A stretch of DNA of 64,000 nt from Colias croceus (taxonomy: Eukaryota > Arthropoda > Insecta > Lepidoptera > Pieridae): positions 3,472,001 through 3,536,000 of the forward strand of contig NC_059542.1 of NCBI RefSeq assembly GCF_905220415.1, written 5' to 3'. The translations under genes were made by a program, and so were the position numbers. How positions within the stretch are numbered: position 1 is the stretch's first letter; every line of letters starts with the position of its first letter. The notes under the pieces were generated by a model. The model saw only the letters and a program-made list of their open reading frames with translations. It did no database searches and was not told the DNA's origin. This document shows positions 46,101 to 59,700 of the stretch, one piece after another.

Positions 46101-48600
46101 TTTGGCCCGAATACTCGGACTCAATACGTTTACACCAAATAATAATTACGGGAGTTCTGTCGACTGCATTAAGGGTCGTCTTTCTGTATACATTATAATA
46201 TTAATGCGAGGGAGTCGGGCAGGTGAAAATCATCTTTGGCTTTCTATGGGATTCAAATATTAAAATAAGTGATGGCACGTTTGACATTGTGATTTGTGAA
46301 TTATAGGATTTAACAGAAATCGTAACTTTTAATATTGCGTAGAATATTATAGAGTTAAAGTTAAAGTCAGAGCATATTATAATTTTTAATTATAGTAAAC
46401 TTTAATTCTACATAAAACTCATACTTTGCTCATATTAATCTAATTTTCTAACCTTTAATAAATCACTAACTTATTCTATGCATGGTTGTAAATTGTTCAC
46501 TAAAAATCATAAGAGTAGATGTGTTCTTTATGATAGGGGTAAATTCATATCCATAAAATAAAAAGGTAACAGAGTGCAATCTATAAATGTTTCATAAACA
46601 TTGCCTTTCATATATAGTGGCCGTGGTGTTGCGATACCGGGGTCAAGGAGATAAGCTAAGTCCCAGATTGATTCCCGGATCAAACGGCTCGATGCAGTCG
46701 ACTGTGGACGATCCTTTTCTCTCGACTCGCTGGTTATTACGACTTACTCCTTATAGGATTTAGTCGACACTTGCGAGTAAAGTATTACGCCAGTTTGTTT
46801 GATTTATGCCTTGTAAGTTGTAATAGAAATTGTATGCAATGCCCTGTATGGTATAGGTCGAAAGTGTAATCGTCAACGTACTGATGATATCTCTATATTT
46901 ACAAAGTAGTAGAAATGTTGTGTGTCGTAGGTAGCCTAATAACCGTAATGAATGCACGCTACAATGCTCAAATACTTTGTTGTTTATGTTACACGCAGCA
47001 AGAAATCACGAGCCGTAAGTTAGCAAAGTGCGAAGTTCGTCGCATCAGGGGGCTCGCACGTTCCTTGGTAGGTGTAAGGATATTTGCTGTGTTGTAAGCC
47101 TCGAATATTCCACGGTGTTGCCGTACTCAATAAATCGTGGGGAGTGATGGCGTGCTTTTTGTTGGGCGACATTTTTTCCCGCGCCCACAGCGCATATATC
47201 ACAGCTCCTAGTGACTTATGCCGTTGTCTCAAGACTCGTTTAAAATAAACTGTGTCGTTTTTGAAAAACGTTCCTTACCTTTTTTAACACTTAATAATTC
47301 TTGTAAGTTGCACGAACGGGACGTGTTTTATTCGCCAAACGATTTCTACTACAACATTTAATTCGAAATCGTAATGCAATTTACGATCCCTTATAATCCC
47401 TGTATGCGAAAAAATAAACTATATTCATTGGATTATTTCGGAGCGAGTAAGTTTCTTAAGAGTCGACCACAATACCACAGGAGTCAGCGAAGCGGAATTC
47501 TTACAAACTAACGATATCCTGAACTTAAAAAGATCAATTGCAAACATTAATTGTGTTCAACAATGTCACCCTCGAAATCCGGACGCGGCGATACCGCAAA
47601 TAAAACGAAAATTAACTAAGGCATATCGGGTCGGGGAACGCTTTATAGGTACTTTATCCGATGTCCTTTCTTCTGAAATGCGATTAAAATTGAATAGGTC
47701 CATATGTCGCAGGCAGCGGCCCCGTTACGTCACAATCTCACGGACCGGTGCATTTTCAATTTGCCGCGAGATAAACGCGACTTTTGGACTTTTTCTGCGG
47801 AATGGCGGAATTGATCCGGTGACTTATGGCGGCTGAAGACGGAGAGGATGGTCAATTGAATCGATTTCTAATTTAATTTCGACTTCAAATGGATGCGTAG
47901 ATCGCTCGAGCTGTTTGACCGGAAAATAAGGAGATCGGATCGTAATACCATGCTTGATTTTGTGTTTCCAATTCGATATAGTTATAGATGTCAAAATGAA
48001 TTACTTTAAGATCTTAGACAAAATTGATAGTTCCTTATGCAATAGTGTTTCTTTGAAATAGTGTTATGTGTATTAGGGCTTAGATAAAATGTTGTAGAAG
48101 TTGAAAATAAAAGCCGTGTTGAAATATCAATAATTATTGATAATTTATTCGCAATTTTATTTAAAATACACAACTTCACAATGTTCTGTTTTAAAAACTA
48201 AAAATTTAGGTACGGGATATAATTATGGGCGTTCTGCACTGTGAGTGATCACTAATTTACAATTTATATTGTTTTATCTTCTAGAAAATTTCCATTTACA
48301 ATTTATTATGTACATATATTTTGAGTCTCGGATACCTTTTGTGAGACCAGTATTTACATTCCTTATCACAACTAATCGTACATTACATAATATAATTTGT
48401 TTAATTAACTATACTGAACCCACAAATGGTATCTCCCTTTATGTATGGCCACACAATCTCTTAATTTTTAAATGATACAGTAATACAAATGTTTCAATAC
48501 AACGCTATTAACTGAAATGGCAATTTAACATAAATAACCAAATAATGTGACCTCGCAACTGATTATGTTACGTAAACAATACTTCTGATAGGTAATAAAA
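40188..48600. other. non-coding region downstream of the GATA gene
   Basis: No coding exon was recognised in 8.4 kb. GC-richer patches that could be regulatory lie at about 40520-40650, 44340-44420, 45030-45150, 46615-46760, 47030-47220 and 47570-47850. A 12-bp perfect hairpin with a TTCT loop lies at 45662-45689, too short to call an RNA gene. The patches at 47030-47850 are close to the predicted 3' end of the GATA gene. Confidence 0.4.
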
Positions 48601-48604
48601 CCGC

Positions 48605-48610
48605 TTTATT
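48605..48610 (-). terminator. candidate polyadenylation signal AATAAA for grn
   Basis: First canonical AATAAA met on the minus strand after the predicted stop codon. Weak evidence on its own in AT-rich DNA. Confidence 0.35.
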
Positions 48611-49217
48611 TACAAATTATATGATTAATAACTATTCATATAAATTACTATTGCATTTCGTTCAATATACTACTCAAATCAAATTTACAAAAAAAACGAA
48701 TTGTCAAAAATTTGAACACATCACAATTCCTACAGAGCGAACCGAACAGTTCAAAATTAAATACGAATTAAAATAAAACAATCTATACAGGAACGGAATA
48801 TAACTTAATATATTTACAAAATACACAATGATTTTAACAGTAGGTACCTACTTAATTATATAAATCATCTAAGCGGACATAGTCAAGAACTTATCTAAAT
48901 TATAATACTGTACAATTTCTCTAGTTGTTGTAAACACTCAGTATTAATACTTGTAGGAAATCGCGGAATATCAAAATTCACACTGGAGTCGAAACTGGGT
49001 AAAGGTTAATTTTGAATCGGATATGTTAAATTCAAATCAGCGTGTACGTTTGTAAACGTGTCGCAAACATCAATTCTGTAACAGTCTTATGAATTAAGTG
49101 ACGATGTGATATCGAACTATGTCAGTACATCAGCTATGTGAAATCACAGAATCTATTTGTGAGTGTCGCGGGCCGCGGCTCGACTTGCAAACGTTTCTCT
49201 CGGTGCCGCTAGGCTTA
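48605..49217 (-). other. predicted grn 3' UTR
   Basis: From the stop codon down to the first AATAAA on the minus strand (48610-48605). AT-rich below about 49130. A further AATAAA at 48148-48143 would give a longer form. The end point is inferred only from these signals. Confidence 0.4.
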
Positions 49218-49244
49218 TCACGTGTACTCGCTCCTCCAGCCAGT
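49218..49244 (-). CDS. grn last coding exon, 8 codons plus stop
   Basis: The acceptor (attgtcctcag) ends at 49245. The phase-0 reading gives TGWRSEYT followed by TGA (49220-49218). The exon is very short but continues the frame exactly. The following bases stay GC-rich for about 60 nt into the 3' UTR. The coding part is predicted from splice signals and phase, without a transcript. Confidence 0.68.
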   Translation of the reverse strand, partial: TGWRSEYT

Positions 49245-50297
49245 CTGAGGACAATATTCATTATTAGATACAATATTAAGATCTTTATAGTATTTTTAGT
49301 TGATAAAAATCAGATCATATAAGCGTCGTTACGAAGACAACCCAGTTGTTTGCTACAACTGTGTTGTCTTACTGGATATTTAGCTCAAATCTATACATTA
49401 AAGCTCTATTAACATTCTAATTGATTTATTTTATGCATTACCAGCTTACATTAATATCCTTCTACCTATTTAAAATAGAGATCAACTCCGTATATGATTC
49501 TTATGGAGATGAACAAAGGAAAGAGCCATAAGACCATGTAGAGCAACATGTATTTTTATTTACTCAAGTCAAGCAATTAAAAATTGCTTTCTCTTTGCCA
49601 AATTACGAGACTAAGGTTTATTTCTAGATAACAAGAAAGGAAAGATGAAGGACATAATTTCTTTTTTTTTAAACGTAATTTCCGGAACTTACCATAGAGT
49701 TAAGCTGTGCAAGGTGATGGTGATGGTAAGGATTGTGCGAGGCGGGCGGAGGGGCGAAGCCCTGGTGCGGCGCTCCATACCAGTGTGACATGTGCGCAGC
49801 CGCCGGGTGCACCAGACCCACTTGGTGCTGACCTGGAGACAAGGAAATATAGGTTAATAATATTCAATAAGAAAATATATCAACTATTGGTAAGGTTTTC
49901 GATAGTAGTTGTTAAGGCGATTGTGTTATTGTGTAAATCTTCTGAATACAGGCTTAATTACTTAATTTTTTAAAACCCACACTATTTTGGTAATTGTAGA
50001 ATTTAACTTTAAGAAACTTTCACAATTAAAAGTGTAATATTATAAGAAACATAGAAAACTACTCATATATTTAACAAAATACGTACCGAAATCCATAGCT
50101 GAAGGGAAGGACCCTCCAAAGCCCTTAGAAGCATCTCCAAGTGGCTTGATCATGTCTCCCATGACCCCTCCCAAGGCGAGAGCACAGGCCCCACCTCCCC
50201 CCATCCCCATACCGCCTTTCTTCTTTTTACTCTTACTACTAAGCTTGCGATTTCTTGTCTGGATACCTTCTTTCTTCATTGTCAGTGGCCGGTTTAC
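49218..50297 (-). CDS. GATA1/2/3-class transcription factor (grain/GATAc ortholog), 3' exons only
   Basis: Three minus-strand exons join in consistent phase: 50297-50087, 49832-49693 and 49244-49218. The first begins VNRPLTMKKEGIQTRNRKL, the basic tail that follows the C-terminal GATA zinc finger. This form is diagnostic of the GATA1/2/3 class, grain in Drosophila; pannier and serpent read differently here. The exon starts at the intron position known in GATA genes, just after the finger's KLHN. A glycine-rich stretch and GDMIKPL...SKGFGG follow, then a His/Pro/Ala-rich segment (PYHHHHLAQLNSM) and the last eight codons TGWRSEYT plus stop. Both zinc fingers are missing and should be encoded beyond position 64000. 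The protein would bind GATA sites in nuclei of developing tissues. Confidence 0.88.
49693..49832 (-). CDS. grn penultimate coding exon, His/Pro/Ala-rich
   Basis: 140 bp. The acceptor (ccttgtctccag) precedes GT at 49832, which completes the split codon as glycine. The donor is GTAAGT (49692-49687) after ...CTTAACTCTATG. It encodes a low-complexity transactivation-type segment including HMSHWYG and PYHHHHLAQLNSM. It is far more GC-rich than its surroundings, as expected for a true exon. Confidence 0.85.
50087..50297 (-). CDS. grn exon: C-terminal zinc-finger basic tail
   Basis: 211 bp. The acceptor (tttgctgcag) lies immediately before GTAAAC. The donor after ...ATGGATTTCG is GTACGT (50086-50081). 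The exon starts in phase 0 and leaves one base over. It encodes the SSKSKKKKG basic run and the glycine-rich linker. The open frame runs on past both splice sites, but the splice signals and the phase match to the next exon fix the edges. Confidence 0.88.
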
Positions 50298-53235
50298 CTG
50301 CAGCAAAGAAATTACCATCTTTACACATGCAGAAACTCTTTAATCATTGATTATTTACATTTTATTTCTTGCATCCTTTGCAATTAGTATCTGAATAAAA
50401 AGTCACTCTAACTACACATAAAAACTACAGCAATTAATTGCAAATTCACATAGCAAGAGGTTAACAATCGTAACAACTGAGTCAGTACCTTCCTCTTTAT
50501 TGCTATGACATGACATTAAAACGGTATGAAAAAACATTTACAATACCAATTTTGAATGCTAAATAAGCGGTATAAAAGCAGCCGGGACCATAAAATGGTA
50601 TCACAATAGTCGTGTGCGAATATTTAGTTGTTTGGTGACCGATGCCGACATGCGTGAAGGGAACACTGCTTGCATCCTAATTATTGCAATGATGCACTTT
50701 GTGACTGTATTCTTTAGTTTTGTGGGAATGACGGGAACTGATTCTCAGTTCCTCTTGCCGGTCGCACATTTAAATGTGAGTTGATGTCATTGGGGACAAG
50801 TTCTTCGAAGCACTTTCGATAGTTCTGCGGTTTGCCATTTCAAATTGTGGAGTCACATAGCTAGACTGCGGGGCTAGAGAATTCTTTCTTGAAACAGTTA
50901 TGGCATTTCGGATCGTTTGCATTCCGTTTTAAATTAGATTATGGAATTTTAATGTTTAACTCAAGTAATTAAGATCGATAGCGCTGTATTGTTTTGTATA
51001 AAAATCAAAGCAAACGTGTAGACTGTACATATGTAAATGATTTTATAGAGAAACAATCATCATTTGTGGTGTATGAGTGAAACATTTTTACGAATTGATG
51101 ACAAATATGTAAAAAGAGTATTCTGATTTTCCCTGTACCATTACGTGCTTTGAATTAAACATATGTGATGTATCATATGATAGGGATAAGAGTTCCTATT
51201 GACTTTTTAGGGTAATAGAATTTTTGTGTATTTCGCAGGTCAAACTATCTCGGTCACTTTCTGCACTGTGGTTCTGAGAAGCATGCGTCACGTCGGACGG
51301 ACGGATGGACAATGAGTTATTCATCGCCTTCCTTGGAACTTGGCGGCATGTGGCCCTAAACGCTTCAATGTTCGCCGCCAACACCGGGACAGGCTGACCC
51401 GATCTTATTTATACTTTGGGATATTGGGATACCATGTCTTATACACCTATGTTCTAATTGATATTCATATGCTTCGTGACAAAAGTGAAAATCATCGCAG
51501 ATAATAAGACAGATTTTGACAGTATTTCTTCACTTTATAAGAAGTAAGCGAAAGATTTCCGATATGTTCTGAATTTTTAATTTCATATGCCAGATATATC
51601 ACATCCTGAATTTGTAAGTTAAATAGAAATTACTTATGTAAAATGCGTTTATTAAAGTGTCTACACGCAAGAACGGCTTGGACAATTGCGTCCTTAATTT
51701 AGGTTAAGAGGCTAATTTTGAAAAAATTCCCCGCAAATGTTGCAGGACAGTGCGTGCTAATTCCAAATGGCCCTAATATGTTCCCGCGAATCGCCCACAC
51801 AACGTGCCCGCATACCGCGCCGTCGCTCCTTCAATTGAACCAATATAAAATGCATTAATATTAGTGCATATGCCGGCAGATTTGCGAGTGCAGCGTAATT
51901 AGGTCATTGAGAAGCCTTCACGTTCTTTCCAAATTGGTGGCATAATCATACATTACCATCAATCGTAGGTACTCTGTATCTGATAATTCATATACTTTGT
52001 GTATCTACTTCTCTTATATGCTATGAGCCTTTTAAACCACAAACATTTTTTTTGAAACGTTCAAATAACGACACCTTGCATTCTGCGCACAATTTATAAA
52101 AATGGTATTAAAATCCAACCAGGAAAACGTCCTCGGGTTCACATGGTCATTCGTACGTAGTTTGCATGCGAAATATACTTCCTTCTAAGGCTTATAGCTC
52201 CATAATCGGAGTCGCGGAAGGTGTACATCATATTGAAATACTGGCATTCTTCACTTCGCCCGTCAAGCAGTTATATAGTTAAGACATCCGCCATGTTGGT
52301 GCAGAAATTGCTTAATAACTGGCCATTATGTCAGGTTAATTACATTGCTGTTCCCTCTCCGAGACGATATGCTCTGTATACTCAATAATAATATATACCT
52401 GTGTGCGAACAATGTAACCTAATATGTGTTATAATTATGATACGTTATGTCAATATTTGGATGGTATGAAGTGGGGTGACTAAAGTTTAGCATTGCTTGT
52501 TCATTGTTAGTTTGTACATTTAATTAGTGTACAAAACAAACCAGCTGTTTTGTTATACCACAAAATAACTAGATTTTATTCGTAATATAATATGCAGTAA
52601 GCAAGACGCCCATTCAATGGGAAGGATCATAATTATGAACAGACATATCTTGGTTGTGGCAGTGAATCCGCTACTTCGCTAACGATATACGCACTTTGCA
52701 TGCAATTCCACCTTGTAGGGCATCATAATTGGGAAACGGCGCGAGTAGATATTGTTTACTGTTATTGTTGATACTGACACAATAGTAATAAGGCACAATA
52801 TTGCATACATTAATTTTCTCGATAAATATATATTACGAATGGTTAATGTATTGTCATGATAGTTGAGTAGATGCTGCTTAATTATCAATTAAAGTTTAGT
52901 ACGTGTTTGATCGTATGTTGTTTAAGACTCCATTTTGTTTAATGAATACTACTTCTTTCCGAACTAAAAGCTTTATCTTCAACATAAAATTGTGAATTGT
53001 GTTTATGTGAATTGTTCACATCAATATAACAAGTAGGTAATGTAAATTCTTCATTTAATTGTCTTTAATTAGAACTGTGTAAATAACTATATTCATTAAA
53101 GCAAGTTTCTTTTAAAAGTTTTTTTTTTATTATTTTACCGCAATAAATAACTTCTGTGCAGTGAATTATTTAAAATATACAGTCCTACCTATATGACAAC
53201 GTCATGGTAATAAGAATAGGCTTGAAAACAATCTT
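50298..53235 (-). other. grn intron, left part
   Basis: Predicted intron between the missing zinc-finger exon and the exon at 50297. The GC-richer islands at about 51240-51410 and 51720-51900 stand out. Neither encodes GATA finger residues in any frame I could read. They are candidates for intronic regulatory elements. Confidence 0.5.
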
Positions 53236-53412
53236 CTTATATATAAAAATGAATCGCAAAATGTGTTGGTAAGCGCATAACTCGAGAACGGCTGAGCCGA
53301 TTTCGATAATTCTTTTTTTATTATATTTCTTGAAGTACGAGAATGGATCTTATGTAGAGAAAACGTAAACATGTACCACGGGCGAAGTCGGGGCGGACCG
53401 CTACTCGCTAGT
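53236..53412 (-). repeat. lepidopteran interspersed repeat, reverse copy of 37253-37418
   Basis: On the minus strand it begins actagcgagtagcggtccgc at 53412, and the plus-strand left end reads 'tcttatatataaaaatg'. It shares the 'cgagaacggctgagccgatt' block with the other copy in inverted form. It lies within the predicted grn intron. Confidence 0.8.
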
Positions 53413-55999
53413 ACTTAATAAATATACCGTTAATCTGTATAATTAAATACTTAAACTTTTTATATATCTTTTAATTACTCTTTAAACGGTGAAATGTGTC
53501 TAAAAAGGAAGTCGATACATGTAAAAACGCAATAAGCCTCAGCTTATCATCGAATCTGATAGTATATCAGATTGTATCTAATCAGTATAAAATTCAATGA
53601 GTGAAAAATATTATAATGATGTTTAATGTATTTTCGAATACAGGCATTGGAAGTCAGTGAGCAATTATGAAACAGAGCTCCCCTTTAAGGGTGTGTAGCG
53701 TGAGGAAATAACATTTGTTCATATGAATTCCTAAATCGTATGGAAAACTTGTATAGAACATTAAACTTATCTGGAGTATGCGGAATTGAGTATAATTTCT
53801 TGTACGTTCCATTATACGACGCATTCATGTCACATTATTTCAAAACTGAAAAATAATTTATAACTCAAAACAACTGTTTGTATTGTATAAAAATACTTGA
53901 GCATAATCAATGTAGGTACTTAATTCTTTTCGTAATATCACACTGATAGTAAAAATCGTAAAAAATTAATAATTGACATAAAATATACTTTCATATCACA
54001 CTAATTACGAACTATTTAACGCGCGATGACAAGCCTAGAATTTCATTCTCAATTATATGTGAATGATAGTTATAAATATCTGTTATCTACAGTGTAACTT
54101 ACGAGTTACATACCGTGTACTAATTACAATGACTTCAACGCAATGTACGATTTCCATCGAAGTTTTTATTGCAAAATAGTAGTAAAAAAGTCAAACGATT
54201 CACGCAATGAACGTGTAATAAATGTAAATTGCCGGCGAATATGCGTGTACTGAATTATATTATGTGACTATGCGTGTGTATAATGACGTTAGGTTTCTAG
54301 ATTGAGCGATATCTGTGCCCATCTGCCTACAACACAAATGGTATATAAAATCAGTCGGGGAAATAACAGGCTCACATCACAATGCCGTGGAAAATGTACT
54401 GAAATGCAATTTTCCCGACATCTAGAAAGCTTCACAGACAAACATAATTAAGGCAATAATGCAAATGTCTCATTGTTTCGGTGTAACTGTTGTAACTTAA
54501 TTATTTGCTTCTAATCATGGTTGAACCAAACCACATTACCAAAAGTAAATTGTTTTACAACCTTTAACCTTATACATTTCTTATTTCAAAACGTATATAT
54601 CTTTAAATGAAGGCAAAACTAGAGTCGGTTTGTTACAAATTATGACATCGTAACTTCAACGCAACATGTGAAAAAAGTTGAATTCTCAAACGAGTTATAA
54701 ATTTCACAAAACAATCAAACATAATTCGCAGTAAAATTAAATAATTAGCGATCAATTACCGTATAAAGTTACAAACGAGGCATTATCGAGAAAAAGCAAT
54801 GTTCGCCGCTATTGAAACTGATAGCTTACGTGAGACTTCTGTTTTTGCCACCGGTGATTGATACGGTATTTAGTGGCGTTTAACTGACAATGCAACTGCG
54901 ATTTCTTATACATTTACGCACATATATCATTTAGTAAGTACATTCATATAAATAACAACGTTCATACGTGATACACATTTATATAAATAATAAGAAAAGA
55001 GTTGGGCTCTACATTACGGACTACGGTTTTTTGTGATATCTACAAGTCTTATTCTAGTCTTTTTTGATTGCTCATTTCAACACAAATTGACATATACGTT
55101 GTACAATATTACAAAAAAATCTTTTTATCAAGCTTTTCTGTATGTTTGTGTTAGAAAATTAGAACTAGAAACAATAAAATTAAATCTATCTTTATGCAGT
55201 TTCTTAACTGTTTAGCAAATTGAAATGCAAATTGTTTTAATTATTCTAATTACCAAGTCCCTATGTTCTCTAGTGTATAATATAGTAGTTGAATAAATTA
55301 TATAAGACAAATGCATCATAAATCTTAGTTGATTAATCAAAACGTAGCTCCTATCGTTGTGACTGTAGGCTCTATAAATCATTCAAACTCATTGTTTTAA
55401 CAATTATTGACTATTTGTTTTGTATTTGTTTTGTTAGGTAATTGAGTAGTAAATGTACCTAGAATATATTTTAAGTAGGTACTACAAAATATCTATTGCA
55501 ATTACATACCCTATATTGGTACATAATTCATTAGCGAATATGTATGTATTCAATACACTCCCTAGTGTTAAAATTGTTGGTTTTTTGAGCCAAAATTAAA
55601 TATCAAGTAATATAGTATACGTTTCCAGAAGAATTTTTTATATTCTTATTTATTTTACTTTTTTAGTTCGAGATGAAAAATCACATTCGCTCTACATTTA
55701 AGAAACACAACTTAACAATTTTTTTAACCGATGATAGATTTATAAAATCTCTCCATCCAATCAGAGACGTGTTTCGTGCAATTAAAATATCCCGAGGACA
55801 AGGCAAATGTAGCGTGGAGCAAAATAAACGAGAGATGCAATTGTGCGCGACCCGGCCACACGCGGGTTGTTGGAATCGTCTACGTCTTATTAATACGCTA
55901 CTGTTTGTGCAGTCATAGTACTTAAAAATGTTTTGAAAGTACTGGTAATAGGGGCATTCTATAGGGCAGAGATTTGAAGAAATGTTGTAGCTAGAGTGG
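53413..55999. other. grn intron, AT-rich
   Basis: No exon, RNA gene or clear repeat recognised. A GC-richer patch lies near 55840-55880. Confidence 0.45.
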
Positions 56000-56305
56000 A
56001 CACCAAAATCTATTACAATTAAAAATCGTTTATTTAGTACTAAGTAATACATAACACAATACAACTTGAACTCGACGATCGCCTCAACTAGGTATAAACC
56101 TGTGCTAGAGGCGACCGACGCCTTCCACATAAGACATAGCCGGTATAGTACTACACAAAAAATGAATAACTACATTAATAAATATTATAAATTACAAATT
56201 ACAAAAAACATAAAGAAACAAAGGCCGGAATTAGAAACAAGGTACGTATGAAATAAAATATCAGGCATGCAATGTATGTATGAGTATGAGATTGTGAGCG
56301 TGGCG

Positions 56306-56331
56306 GTGTGTGTGTGTTGTGTGTGTGTGTG

Positions 56332-56384
<53 letters not shown>
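56306..56384. repeat. (GT)n microsatellite
   Basis: About 79 bp of almost pure GT repeat with a few interruptions near its left end. Likely length-polymorphic. Confidence 0.95.
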
Positions 56385-56386
<2 letters not shown>

Positions 56387-56454
56387 TGTCAGGGTGCGTA
56401 TGTACGAATATGTGTATATAAATTTGATATGCGGTAATTCTAAAATGTAAGGCT

Positions 56455-56712
56455 TTAAGCTTTCATAAGATCCTCAGTCTCTGCGTAAGTTAAGGTAAGT
56501 AACAAGTTTGTTAGTTTATTCTTCAGATCAGGTAATGTTAAATTACGAGTGTTTAAAACTTTATTGATTTTGTTGTAGAGAAAAGGACCCAAGTAACCGT
56601 GAAAACGTTTTGCAGCTGCGGTGTGTACAAACGGTAAGTTAAAAACTCTGTCCCTACGCCTTTTTACAGTCTTCAGATCATTCCAGTTGCGGCGCTTATT
56701 TAGATTAGAAAA
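56455..56712 (-). pseudogene. C-terminal fragment of LINE ORF2
   Basis: Open from just after an in-frame TAA (56715-56713) to a stop at 56457-56455. It includes RVFNLPFVHTAA, KRFHGYLGPFLYN and LPDLKNKLTNLL, a pattern found at the extreme C-terminus of Jockey-superfamily (CR1-like) reverse transcriptase proteins. No catalytic motif remains. Identification rests on this tail alone. Confidence 0.72.
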
Positions 56713-56724
56713 TTAAAATATACA

Positions 56725-59700
56725 ACCATTATACCTACATATCTTTAAATGATCATATTTAAATGCGGATTTGTCAAATATAGATATCAATATTCATACA
56801 GTCAAACTCCATTAGTTTATATGTATTCGAAAATACTAACTCAATAGATTTTGTAACCACATTGATAAACTTTCCTACCAAAATATGCATCGTTTCAGTG
56901 TCTATACAGTCTACACCTGGTTTTTTAAATAGTTTTTCTACCGTGGCGCCACATATTTGCATCGCTCAATACATCTCAAACGTTGCATCAAGGAAAGGGG
57001 TTCTATGTTTTAAACTTTTAATGCAATGTGTTTGGTTGAATGCGAGCGGCTCTTTTGGTGACGGAGAATTAGTTCCGCGTAGTTAGCGCGCGGCAATCGG
57101 GCGGCTTGGCGCCTGCGCATCTTGTACCAAAAAGGTTATTAGTTTGTGTGGCTACGATTTGTGTATATTAATATGTATAATGGCCTATAGTCTTTAGAAA
57201 ACATTTTTTAAATTTATTTCATATAGCACCTAACAATCAAATTTTACTTTTTTAATCATCCTCATCCTCCTTAGTAATCCTCTAATGAAAACTGAAAATA
57301 ATTAATTAATTAACAACAAATTCAAAACTGTATAGAACTTGTAGATGCTGTGAATGATTTAATATAGCAGCACTTTAATTGGGAAGTTATATAATAAAAT
57401 TATAAATTACAGATAAAAAAATATATATATATTTATTGTCTATGTTTAACTCTAAGATTTAACTCATATTTTTATCGAGTATATGTTTTACTTTTTAATA
57501 TACGTTCCCTTCCACTAGGTATAGTGTCATAAAGATTTCATAAAAACATTAAAAATTATGATTAAAAAAATCACACGAACACGAAGTGCGCCAATAACTC
57601 TGAGTACATTTAATATCATTCATCATATCGTTGATTGCTCTTTTTTGCGACGTAAGCAATATTTCATAATTAAGGATGTGCCCGAAGATATGTCGATGAA
57701 ACACCATTCCTTGTTTGAAGTGAGCGTACGATTAAAATAAATACTCCGGGCAGTAGTCGGCAACGGACAGCTGTTTCTCGAAAAGATAATTGAAAATACG
57801 ATTTATACCGCGCCAAATTTATCGATATTCTCAATTTATAGCGAACACTGACTTTCTCGCAAGTATGTCTATAATTATATTCACGACCTTAGAAGGGCTG
57901 CCTTTTGTGTATACTATCGAAATGAATCCAATGCTATATGACCAATACACTACTATAATGTACGTAATTTCTTTTGTTTACGTCAGAAGTATGATATAAA
58001 TCGGATATGGTATTAATTACATACGAAGCAAACATTCAATACTGATTACTATTTTATAAGCCTATTATTTTCCATATACAGCTACGTATCGATACCACAT
58101 AATAACAAAATGACAAATACGTACATCAGATAGACAATAATCATCATAAATTTTTAAATTCATTAGGTATAATATATTTATAAATAATCTTCCATTGAAA
58201 CAATAATTACCTACTATGTATTATCATAAAGCGGTCGTAAATTATTAAAATGAGTAATATAAATAAATCGGCAGTTGATTCTCAAGAATCAAAATGAAGT
58301 TACCCTCGCACGGCTATATCTCAAAAACAATTATGGAAAACAATAAATTTATGGTCAGCCTGTGGCACTGAACTCGGTCCAATTAGATGTCCGTTACGTC
58401 CGCACTAAATCTCACACGGCTACCACGCTACACTAATTCATACAGATTCACCAAGGAGCAGCTTTAAATGTCGACACGGAGATCATCGATATAATATAAT
58501 CGACTCACACATCACTACGCTCCTTGAGTCCTTTATATTAATGGATACTTTTTTACGTAATGAAAATGCAAATTCGCACCTCGAGCTAATAGAAAAAATA
58601 CAAACAATGTTAATTGCATTATGCGTAATGTCTGCCTGCACTTTTCACGCATATTTACACATTCATAAGTTACTTGAGCATATTATTAACTAATAAACGG
58701 CATCTTTGATGTAATTTTTTACACGAAGCTATTTTACTATCAGTCAAGTATAACATCAATTGCTTGAAGCGAAATACTCACAGCCGTATTAACTTTTCAA
58801 TGTAAAAAAACTTAATTCACATCTCACCATTTTTTTATATTTATAACACATATTACTCATTACTTCGAAATTATTACGACAGCGACATCTTCATAACCAC
58901 AAAATGTTATTTAATGGCCAACTAAAACGAAATTAAAACAATAGCAATAACTTTAAATAAAGGCAGCTGTAGCTCACCACGCCACGAGACCAGACAAATT
59001 TACGGTAAATACTTAATTTTTATACAATTTTATATCTGCCGATGTCATTGCGAAGGACGACCTCTACCACGGCAGGTTAAAGCTTACCTAATTCGATATA
59101 CAGTACATTGCTTCTTTTATTTAGATCATAAAGACTTATATCCCAATGACAGACCAATGTATGACGATATTTTAGTTGTGCGGGAATGTCTCGTCGGTTA
59201 GATTTGGCCGCAAGCAGCGCGTGCCCGAGCTTCGCACCTGCTCCTAAGACCCCAGTAATTATTCCACGACTTATTATATGATTATCAGAGTTTTTTTGGT
59301 GCTTTCAATCAAATTACACCTTGAGTTCGAATAAGATGTCATAAATTTTATTTTGTCGTTATAAGTTCGGTTAACTCGCGTGGTAACGGTGTAAAACGGG
59401 GCAACAATTATTTTAAATTCAATTTGTAATTTGTGTTGGGTCTTTCGAGAGTTATTTGTGGTCATTTACATTAAATTGTGTAATTTTAAAGTAACCGCTG
59501 TATCCCGCTGACTGGCCTGAATTAAAACTTATAATTATTAATTTCGTTACAGCACATATACAACTCAATTACGGCTATCCTTTTCAAATATATAATTTGA
59601 AAGCCGTGACATTCGTAATTTATTCACATAAAATTAAAATAAAACGGAGCGTCTCGACGTCGCGCTGTTTAGATCACCTAGTTGATAATTCTAAATTTGT

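Larger units (their letters stand above)
56000..56712 (-). mobile_element. 3' end of a non-LTR retrotransposon (LINE), minus strand
   Basis: The minus strand carries the final 85 codons of a LINE second open reading frame (56712-56455), then a 3' UTR running to about 56000. That UTR includes a large GT/CA microsatellite (56306-56384) and ends with 'aataaacgatttttaatt'. It is heavily 5'-truncated. The insertion sits in the predicted grn intron, in the same orientation as the gene. Confidence 0.75.

Noticed and set aside
51240..51410. GC-rich island as a missing GATA zinc-finger exon
   Set aside because: None of the frames reads the CNACGLYYKLHN finger pattern; the open minus-strand frame 51196-51384 has no GATA features.
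55681..56130. 149-codon minus-strand open frame
   Set aside because: Starts in the LINE 3' UTR and runs into unique DNA; no protein motif.
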